In this document: piece by piece, positions 57,560 through 64,000 of the stretch
Layout of the letters: every line of letters begins with the position of its first letter
Numbering within the stretch: position 1 is the first letter of the stretch
DNA from: Type-B symbiont of Plautia stali
GTDB taxonomy: Bacteria; Pseudomonadota; Gammaproteobacteria; Enterobacterales; Enterobacteriaceae
Assembly (NCBI GenBank): GCA_001485295.1
Contig: BBOA01000010.1
Location: 23,369 to 87,368, forward strand
Direction of reading: 5' to 3'
DNA: 64,000 nt
Made by a program: the position numbers and the translations under genes
The notes under the pieces: model-generated
Databases searched by the model: none
Told to the model about the DNA's origin: nothing
The model's input: the letters and a program-made list of their open reading frames with translations, nothing else

Positions 57560-58025
57560 CAGTTTAACTGTTAAACAAAAATTAGCGGCAAATAAAAAGA
57601 GATCGAACGGATATTCCACGAATACGCGAATTTCATTGCCGCCGATATTGTAATCCGCTGCGTCCGATGAGACACGCAGCTTTAGGCGTAAATCCTTCGC
57701 TAGGCTATCCTGCACTTTGTACTGGAACTCATGTTCATGACCATATATTTGTCGCCGAGGTTTTGTTTTAATGTTATCGCTGCGCACATAGGCCACGTCG
57801 TAGCTCAGGCCCGGCAGTATCACGCCACCCAGATCGACGGAGTAGGCCAGCCAGATGGTGTTACTACCCTGAGTACATGCCGCCCAGCGTGGCGGATGCT
57901 CAGCGTATTGCGGTCATGCATCCAGAAAGTTTCGATCTCTCTCTATGACCAGTGGTTCCACAATATCGATTTCGTCTGGCCTGCTCGCGCGATACAGGCT
58001 CAGCAGCGCGATCGGCCGGTCTGAA
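57560..58025 (-). pseudogene. OprD-family porin, C-terminal fragment
   Basis: The C-terminal strands of an OprD-like substrate-specific porin: ILPGLSYDVAYVRSDNIKTK, YGHEHEFQYKVQDSLAKDL, NIGGNEIRVFVEYPF. Upstream pieces at 57840-57960 (SIRHAGMYSG, LAYSVDLGGV) are in other frames, with TAG and TAA. The first ~250 residues are gone. Confidence 0.7.
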
Positions 58026-58169
58026 ATTCGCTAATGTCGCGCGACGCTGGCAGGATTTTTTACGCGCTTCATGGAGCGCTCAGCGGACCTCATTCACATA
58101 CATAAGCTAATGCTGAACGCCATTATGTCGGGAAGGGGTTTTGTCGGCATGACCACGGAGTGGTAGCAC

Positions 58170-59036
58170 TTTTTAAATTACCAATGGCGCAACGCTATCC
58201 CGTGGCTCTCGATGGCTTCGTCTGCGCAAGCGCATTCTCTCGCGGTAAAAGTGATCGTTTGGGATGAATGCGCGGGAGAAAGAATGTCAGAATAATCGCT
58301 GTTTACGACCTGCATTGGCCCTGGCATAAAAGTTTGGCCATCTGGCGTGGTGCGCCTTAATCGCGCGGGCTGGCTTCTGCTCAAAAGCATCGCCGCTATT
58401 CAAAAACGAACGAGTAGGAAGTTATGTGCGGTTGTAAGACATGCGCTGCGCTGGCTGTAACGTTTATAGAAAGCGGCATGGTTGCGGGCATGATCGTCAG
58501 TATTGCCACACAAAATATTGAAGCAAAGTCGGGCATAAAGTTCGCGTAACGTCTCTGCAGGACGCTCGAAGCGCTGTCGGATGATGTGGGTAAAGTCTTC
58601 ATAACTCGCATACTGCGCCATCATGTCATCAAGACCAAACAGAGTTAATGCCGATACTATCAGGCGTCGTGTCCAGCCCCTCTTTGTCGCAATTCGGTCA
58701 AAACGCTCGATTAGCAGCATGTCTTTGCCTGACACGTACGCTATCTTGACCGGTGCACACTGGCTCCCACAGAGAGCAGCAAGGCTGCATTGCAATAAAT
58801 TCGGCTTTAACCACACTATAGAGATCGTTGCTTGCCGAAAATTTGGCGATATATTTTTCCCCGTCATCCTCAATCAATGCTTCGGACGGGCGCCGCCTAT
58901 GGAACTTCCGTGGAATAGCGCTTGATCCAGCTCCGGACCTTTTTTGTTTTTTAAGTTCATAGCGGAGCAGTTGCGCAAATAGGCTAACCGCTTCAAGCGT
59001 ATAGGGTGAATACACTCTTTCTATCGAACGCGGCAT
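58170..59036 (-). pseudogene. hipA: HipA-like kinase, broken
   Basis: HipA-family serine/threonine kinase remnant: MPRSIERVYSPYTLEAVSLF, KYIAKFSASNDLYSVVKAEF (ATP-site Lys), then in a shifted frame APVKIAYVSGKDMLLIERFD, RELYARLCFNILCGNTDDHA (catalytic Asp in GNTDDHARNHA). A frameshift near 58765 and decay after 58440 destroy it. No HipB partner is visible, so this is a relic of a single-gene kinase rather than a working toxin. Confidence 0.8.
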
Positions 59037-59289
59037 ATTGATTTCCTTAAGCTTCTTTAGAGCGCATTATGCTTCATATGAAAGTCAATTTACTATTTCC
59101 CTTTCGCATTTGCAATTAATTGACTTCCTTATGACACATAAAATGTTATTAAACGTTCTATATGCTTCATTTTATACAGAACCCAAGGGGCAGGCAGTGA
59201 ACACGGCGGCAAGAGATAATATAATCTCGGCTGCAGTATTAGTTTATTTTCCCTAGCAGCGAGCGCAAGGGCCCAAGGGGAAATAATTC

Positions 59290-59630
59290 CGCTCTGCTGC
59301 GCAGATTTCACCATCGGCGATCAGTCGTTATATCCGGCGATACATTTTTCGATTAACAGCGTACCCGCAACCTGCATCTCAATCCGCAATCCATTGTAAA
59401 AACTAACAATCTTGAAAGCGATGGCGATTGCTGGTCGCACGCTGACTATATTGGCCCGATGCAGATTGCTCGTCGGGAAATTGAGCAAAACACACTTATT
59501 GCGATACCTATCAATAACGAGGCGCGGCGACATGCTAACATCGAAATTTGCATTCACCGCGGCCGCTCCCTTTCCTTTGCCGCGCCCCAGTTTCTTAAAT
59601 ATATCTGTCGAGAATTTGAGTAAGACTTTT
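59290..59630 (+). pseudogene. LysR-family regulator, C-terminal fragment
   Basis: Frame pieces GDCWSHADYIGPMQIARREI, TLIAIPINNEARRHANIEIC and IHRGRSLSFAAPQFLKYICR match the effector-binding C-terminus of a LysR-type protein, with a frame change near 59400. The DNA-binding N-terminus is absent. The minus-strand open frame over the same bases is a shadow. Confidence 0.65.
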
Positions 59631-59639
59631 CGAGCGCAT

Positions 59640-60088
59640 TCCAACCGGTTTTAAATCCGATAAATCTTTTGCCAGTCGGCGCACGTGCCTCGACTATTTT
59701 GCATACCAAAACTGGCAACGCGGCGTGCTGAAGATGGCATTACTTTCGATCCTAAATCCCGTGGTGTCGATGAATCATCGCTTTAATTAAACGCCTGACG
59801 CCGTCAGAAAAGAGATCAGTGAGGGTAGTTTAACGGGATTCGGGCCCATTTCGAGATGCAGGAAAAGGTATCGGTAATGATTTCCCCCACGCTGGCGCTC
59901 TGCGCTGATGTCATTTTGACACCCGCCGTATCAGTCCCACCTGCTGGCGGGACTGATAGGGGACGCTGAATGAAAATCGTCCCTCAGAGCGGCCATAGCT
60001 TTTCTGAAACAGAAACCCCCTTGTTTAACCAGATTACGCTCGACTTTATGACCCGGGTCCATAACGCGAATTGATTTCAGGAGTTAAG
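59640..60088. other. Decayed stretch without a recognisable gene
   Basis: Stops in all frames. One inverted repeat lies at 59921-59957 (CGCCGTATCAGTCCCACCTG... GGCGGGACTGATAGGGG), a possible worn terminator or porin-like remnant. Nothing else can be supported. Confidence 0.4.
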
Positions 60089-60089
60089 T

Positions 60090-60156
60090 ATGAATCGTAG
60101 CGTTGAGTTAGGTGTTTTCCTGCCGGTGGGCACAGGACTGAACAATTTGGTTTAAA
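60090..60156 (+). pseudogene. RutA/LLM flavin monooxygenase, first 21 codons
   Basis: GGAG then ATG and MNRSVELGVFLPVGTGLNNL resembles the start of pyrimidine-type flavin-dependent monooxygenases; it ends in TAA after about 21 codons and no further homology follows. Confidence 0.45.
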
Positions 60157-60550
60157 TATGTTTCCCGCGCTTAAGGTTAAGCCTCTTATATAACTTAACC
60201 TTCGCGCAGCGTTTTAATTCAGGTAGTAATAATTTTTAGCACATCATTTGTTTATATCCTCAACAAAAAAGGCGTTTAATTGCCTGTTTATTCTTCAGTT
60301 AGCGCGTTTAAGCCGACCGATGTCGCTAGAGCGTCACACCCTCTTAACATAGGCGTCGTCAGGCCTACGCATACATAGCTCAGCCTCGCGAAGGATTCAT
60401 TTAAATAAGCACAAACAAATCTAAATAAAATAAAAGATTGAGCCTGAATCGTAAAAGCTCTATATTGGCCGCGCCTAAAATTAGGTAACCTGTTTTTTTA
60501 CATTTACATTCAACTGCGGCATACGCGATTGCCCCGGTTGTAGGAGAGAT
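60157..60550 (+). promoter_or_regulatory. Long leader of dat-ddc
   Basis: A 394-base AT-rich stretch without a gene that must contain the dat promoter. TTGAGC/TATATTGG-like promoter elements are near 60440-60470. I could not find a convincing Fur box or other known operator. Confidence 0.4.
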
Positions 60551-61936
60551 ATGATGACGGATAAAGTCCGTATTGATTCTTTAGATGCCACTTCAAACGC
60601 AAATAATCAAACCTATTTGGCCCGTCAGGCTGAGTTCGAATCAAACGTCAGAAGTTATCCCCGTAAGTTACCGTTAGCGATCACCCAAGCAAAAGGCGTA
60701 TGGATCACCGACGCTGACCAGAAAGAGTACCTCGATTGCCTAGCAGGCGCGGGTACGCTGGCGCTAGGTCATAACCATCCTGACGTACTGCAGAGCATCC
60801 AAAACGTCATTACCAGCGGCTTGCCTTTACATACTCTCGATCTGACAACGCCGTTAAAAGATGCGTTCTCTGAATACCTGCTGTCGCTACTACCGGACAA
60901 AGGTAAAGAGTACAAACTGCAGTTCACCAGCCCGTCCGGCGCGGACGCGGTGGAAGCGGCGATCAAGCTGGCGAAAAAAGCCACCGGCCACTCCGGCGTA
61001 ATCGCCTTCTCCGGCGGCTACCACGGCATGACCCACGGCGCGCTCTCCGTCACCGGCAATCTGTCGCCGAAAGAAGCAGTCAACGGCATGATACCGGAAG
61101 TGCAGTTTATGCCTTATCCGAACCTCTACCGCTGCCCACTGGGCATCGGCGGCGACGCGAGCGTCAAAGCGCTGACCGACTACTTTGAAAATCTGATAAA
61201 TGACGTGGAAAGCGGCGTGCGCAAACCAGCGGCGGTGATCTTGGAAGCGGTTCAGGGCGAAGGAGGCGTGAACCCGGCGCCAGCCGAGTGGCTGCAACGC
61301 ATCCGTAAAGTGACCGAAGAGCACGGCATTCTGCTGATCATCGACGAAGTGCAGGCAGGCTTCGCGCGCACCGGCAAATTCTTCGCCTTCGAACACGCAG
61401 GCATTCAGCCAGACATTATCGTGATGTCGAAAGCCGTCGGCGGCGGACTGCCGCTAGCCGTGCTAGGCATCAAGAAGCAGTTCGACGCTTGGGAGCCAGG
61501 TCACCACACCGGTACCTTCCGCGGCAACCAGCTGGCGATGGCGACCGGCCTGACCACGCTGAAGATCCTGAAAGGGCAGAACATCTCGGAGAAAGTGGCG
61601 CAGCAGGGCGAGTGGCTGAAAGGCAAGCTGGCCGAAATGCAGAAGCGCTTCCCGGTGATCGGCCACGTGCGCGGTCTCGGCCTGATGATCGGTATCGAGA
61701 TCGTCAAGCCGAACGAAGCCAAAGATCAGCTCGGCTGCTACCCGGCGGACGGCGACCTCTCTGCGCTGCTGCAGAAGAAGTGCTTTGAAGCAGGCCTGAT
61801 CCTTGAACCCGGCGGCCGTCACGGCTGCGTGCTGCGTCTGCTGCCTTCTTTGCTGATAACGAATCAGGAACTGGAAGTGTTCCTCGACAAGTTTGAGCAG
61901 GCTCTGCTGGCTGCCGGCGTGAAGCCGGTTGTTTAA
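60551..61936 (+). CDS. dat: Diaminobutyrate-2-oxoglutarate aminotransferase
   Basis: 461 residues, class III PLP aminotransferase making L-2,4-diaminobutyrate from aspartate semialdehyde and glutamate. Visible: [20 protein letters not shown] (cofactor phosphate pocket), [20 protein letters not shown], and [16 protein letters not shown] with the Schiff-base Lys. AGGAGAG lies upstream of the ATG at 60551. Paired with ddc 18 bases downstream. Intact, with strongly codon-optimised sequence compared with neighbours. Confidence 0.95.
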   Translation: MMTDKVRIDSLDATSNANNQTYLARQAEFESNVRSYPRKLPLAITQAKGVWITDADQKEYLDCLAGAGTLALGHNHPDVLQSIQNVITSGLPLHTLDLTTPLKDAFSEYLLSLLPDKGKEYKLQFTSPSGADAVEAAIKLAKKATGHSGVIAFSGGYHGMTHGALSVTGNLSPKEAVNGMIPEVQFMPYPNLYRCPLGIGGDASVKALTDYFENLINDVESGVRKPAAVILEAVQGEGGVNPAPAEWLQRIRKVTEEHGILLIIDEVQAGFARTGKFFAFEHAGIQPDIIVMSKAVGGGLPLAVLGIKKQFDAWEPGHHTGTFRGNQLAMATGLTTLKILKGQNISEKVAQQGEWLKGKLAEMQKRFPVIGHVRGLGLMIGIEIVKPNEAKDQLGCYPADGDLSALLQKKCFEAGLILEPGGRHGCVLRLLPSLLITNQELEVFLDKFEQALLAAGVKPVV

Positions 61937-61954
61937 GTGGAGAGGAACTGAATC

Positions 61955-63421
61955 ATGTCTGAATTAAATCCGATCTTGGCCGGTTCGACGCAGAGCATCG
62001 AAGCCTATCAACAGGTGATTAAGCAGAGCAGCAAAGCTGTGGTTGAATGGCTGAAGCAGCCTGAAATGTATCAGGGCAAAACTGTCTCCGAACTGCGCGA
62101 GCGTATTGAGCTGGACTTCAACCCGACCGGCCTAGGCAACCAAGCCGCCATCGAACGTGCGGTCGAGTTTTTCCTGAAAGACAGCCTGGCGGTGCATCAC
62201 CCGCAGTGTGTGGCGCATCTGCACTGCCCGAGCCTAGTAGTCAGCCAAGCGGCGGAAGTGCTGATCAACGCCACGAACCAGAGCATGGACTCCTGGGATC
62301 AAAGCCCGTCGGCCACCATCATTGAGATGAAGCTGATCGAGTGGCTACGCACCCAGGTCGGCTACGAGGCTGGCGACGCGGGCGTTTTCACCAGCGGCGG
62401 CACCCAGAGCAACCTGATGGGTCTAATGCTGGCGCGCGACGCCTTCTTCGCTCGTAAGGGTCACTCTGTACAGCAGGATGGCTTGGTTGGCGATCTGCGT
62501 AAGTTGAAGGTGTTCTGCTCTGAAAACACGCACTTCTCCGTGCAGAAGAATATGGCGCTGCTCGGCCTAGGCTATCAGTGCGTCACCCAAGTGAAAACCG
62601 ACGAATATGCCCGTATGGACGTGACCGATCTGGCGGAGAAGATCGCTCAGGCGAAAGCCAACGGCGAGCAGATTCTGGCGATTGTCGCTACCGCAGGGAC
62701 TACCGACGCCGGCGCCATCGATCCGCTGCGCGATATCGCCGCGCTGGCGGCCCAGAATAATATCTGGGTGCACGTCGATGCGGCTTGGGGCGGCGCGCTG
62801 CTGCTGTCGGAAAAATATCGCGACTATCTAGACGGCCTAGAGCTGGTAGATTCCGTTACCCTAGACTTCCATAAGCAGTATTTCCAGACCATCAGCTGCA
62901 GCGCGTTCCTGCTGAAAGATGCGGCGAATTACGAGCTGATGCGCTATCAGGCGGCCTACCTCAACTCTGAGTTTGACGAAGAGGCGGGTGTGCCGAATCT
63001 GGTGTCTAAATCGCTGCAGACCACGCGCCGTTTCGACGCGCTGAAGCTGTGGATGGGTCTGGAAGCGCTGGGTCAGAAGCAATACGCGGCAATCATCGAT
63101 CACGGCGTCACGCTGGCGCAGCAGGTGGCGAAATATATCAGCGCCCATCCGCTCTTGGAGCTGGTGATAAAGCCGCCGCTGGCGAGCGTGCTGTTCCGCT
63201 TCCACCCGAAAACCGGCTGCCGCGATCTTGCTAAAACCGCGCTGCTGAATCAGCGCATTGGCGACGCACTGCTGGAATCGGGCCGCGCTAACGTCGGCGT
63301 GACCGAGCACAACGGCGTGACCTGCCTGAAGCTGACGCTACTTAACCCGGCCGTGACGCTGGAGGATATTAAAGTCCTGCTTGCGCTGGTGGAGAAAACC
63401 GCGAAACCGCTGGTGAGCTAA
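61955..63421 (+). CDS. ddc: L-2,4-diaminobutyrate decarboxylase
   Basis: 488 residues, group II PLP decarboxylase that converts diaminobutyrate to 1,3-diaminopropane. Motifs: FTSGGTQSNLMGLMLAR, VHVDAAWGGALLLSEKYRDY and the cofactor Lys in VTLDFHKQYFQT. GAGAGGAAC is the ribosome-binding site. Same transcript as dat, ending at the 63436 terminator. Intact. Confidence 0.95.
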   Translation: MSELNPILAGSTQSIEAYQQVIKQSSKAVVEWLKQPEMYQGKTVSELRERIELDFNPTGLGNQAAIERAVEFFLKDSLAVHHPQCVAHLHCPSLVVSQAAEVLINATNQSMDSWDQSPSATIIEMKLIEWLRTQVGYEAGDAGVFTSGGTQSNLMGLMLARDAFFARKGHSVQQDGLVGDLRKLKVFCSENTHFSVQKNMALLGLGYQCVTQVKTDEYARMDVTDLAEKIAQAKANGEQILAIVATAGTTDAGAIDPLRDIAALAAQNNIWVHVDAAWGGALLLSEKYRDYLDGLELVDSVTLDFHKQYFQTISCSAFLLKDAANYELMRYQAAYLNSEFDEEAGVPNLVSKSLQTTRRFDALKLWMGLEALGQKQYAAIIDHGVTLAQQVAKYISAHPLLELVIKPPLASVLFRFHPKTGCRDLAKTALLNQRIGDALLESGRANVGVTEHNGVTCLKLTLLNPAVTLEDIKVLLALVEKTAKPLVS

Positions 63422-63435
63422 CTGCCTGAGAAGTG

Positions 63436-63471
63436 AAAAAAAGCCGATAACGCTGTTATCGGCTTTTTTAT
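63436..63471 (+). terminator. Terminator of dat-ddc
   Basis: AAAAAGCCGATAAC (stem), loop GCT, GTTATCGGCTTTTT: a 14-base stem with a T-tail just after the ddc stop; it can work in both directions. Confidence 0.92.
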
Positions 63472-63500
63472 TACCTCCGTTTAGGGAAGAGTTCCGGTGC

Positions 63501-63660
63501 TTACAGGCTAGGATCTACCTCTTTAAACTGTGCGTGCACAATAGGTTTAAATCCTTTAAAGAATGTTGTAACTATAGATATTGCGTTGCTTGTCAGCAGC
63601 AGCGTTTCACCTGCCGCTGTCATGCTCCTGAACAGAGTGGTTGATGGATCGCTAGTGGAT
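63501..63660 (-). pseudogene. Unidentified 3' coding fragment
   Basis: The minus strand reads MTAAGETLLLTSNAISIVTT, FFKGFKPIVHAQFKEVDPSL then stop. It looks like a true C-terminus but is not recognised, and its 5' side joins the TetR remnant. Confidence 0.3.
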
Positions 63661-64000
63661 CTCAGCGTGGAAACAGTCGCATCACCAGCGCGCGACAATA
63701 GTCTGTATCGGATTCACGATCTTCAAACAGGATATGATAGATAACCGGCGCTACGACGAAATTGACCACTTCCTCAATCGAAAACCCCGCCTCGCTGCGC
63801 TTCGTCGCGCGCTCGTGCAGCGTTTCCAGATGGCGCCAAGTAAAGCCGTAGTATTTTACCGTGGCACCGCCACTGCCGATAATGTCAGCCAGCATCTGTC
63901 GCCCAACTTTGGATGACATCTCCTCAGCATATTGCAGAATGAATGAAGGTTTCTATATCGCGCTGCATATCGCCGGTGTCTTCGGGTTCGCTGACAGGCC
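63661..64000 (-). pseudogene. TetR-family regulator, C-terminal part
   Basis: The ligand-binding half of a TetR/AcrR regulator: SSKVGRQMLADIIGSGGATV, FTWRHLETLHERATKRSEAG, FSIEEVVNFVVAPVIYHILF. The preceding part (EDTGDMQRDIETFIHSAIC) is in a different frame with a TGA at about 63920. The DNA-binding domain lies beyond the window or is lost. Confidence 0.65.

Noticed and set aside
57300..57560. Guanidine-I (ykkC) riboswitch ahead of the urea operon
   Set aside because: I could not see the conserved ykkC helices; only a short GGTGCA dyad is present. A covariance-model search would settle it.
58170..59036. Functional HipA toxin
   Set aside because: The frame is broken near 58765 and the C-terminus is decayed; no HipB antitoxin gene is adjacent.
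59321..59644. 107-residue minus-strand open frame
   Set aside because: The plus strand carries recognisable LysR C-terminal motifs; this frame is its shadow.
1..64000. Possible reassignment or general readthrough of TAG, since many genes have internal TAG
   Set aside because: Intact genes (crt, uca, atzF, dat, ddc, parA, parB) contain no internal TAG, and the TAG-bearing genes usually also carry frameshifts and deletions. Mutation bias explains it better.

Overview
The window looks like part of a large, decaying plasmid from a Pantoea-like member of the Erwiniaceae (Enterobacterales). The clues are an iteron replicon with a RepFIB-type initiator, a P1-type parA-parB pair with a plausible parS site, and the Pantoea-type carotenoid cluster crtE-idi-crtX-crtY-crtI-crtB with crtZ convergent to it. 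Together these resemble the large Pantoea plasmid (LPP-1) lineage. More than half of the recognisable genes are broken by amber stops, small frameshifts or internal deletions that splice unrelated genes together. That pattern suggests a strain that has recently become host-restricted, for example an insect symbiont. The lifestyle is inference; the decay is visible in the sequence.

Layout. 1-799: dead ssuA-like gene. 878-5322: partition and replication module: putative parS, parB, parA with operator, iterons, repA, a second iteron block, GATC-rich repeats and a DnaA box. 5.4-16.4 kb: graveyard of transporters, a P-type ATPase, a GGDEF protein, stress proteins, a DsbA-like protein, a flavin reductase, an alcohol dehydrogenase and a GST. 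Within it only an ABC permease and its binding protein remain nearly whole, and the binding protein has a frameshifted signal peptide. 16.6-23.7 kb: intact carotenoid genes, with idi broken. 23.9-29 kb: intact ytfJ, two small genes, a PepSY/DUF2946 pair and a cupin, plus a glutaminase with three ambers. 29-41.9 kb: mostly dead catabolic genes, in which a RraA-like gene and an AriR-like gene survive.

41.9-50.0 kb is an imported block. It holds a Tn3-family transposon with long inverted repeats and a PqaA-like cargo gene, then a YafQ/RelE-DinJ/RelB toxin-antitoxin pair, then a second, broken replicon (RPA-family RepA with its own iterons and DnaA box). 50.0-57.3 kb: a urea operon whose urtABCD transporter genes are ruined while urea carboxylase and allophanate hydrolase are intact. 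57.5-60.2 kb: remnants of oprD, hipA, a LysR regulator and a flavin monooxygenase. 60.5-63.5 kb: intact dat-ddc (1,3-diaminopropane synthesis) with a strong terminator. The window ends in a broken TetR gene.

The intact set shows what selection still maintains: plasmid inheritance, pigment (photoprotection or membrane), urea-to-ammonia conversion, diamine synthesis, probable copper or iron handling, and toxin-antitoxin addiction. The tetranucleotide CTAG, normally very rare in enterobacteria, is common in the resident DNA and nearly absent from the transposon. Many internal stops are TAG. Both point to an altered mutation or repair regime in the host.
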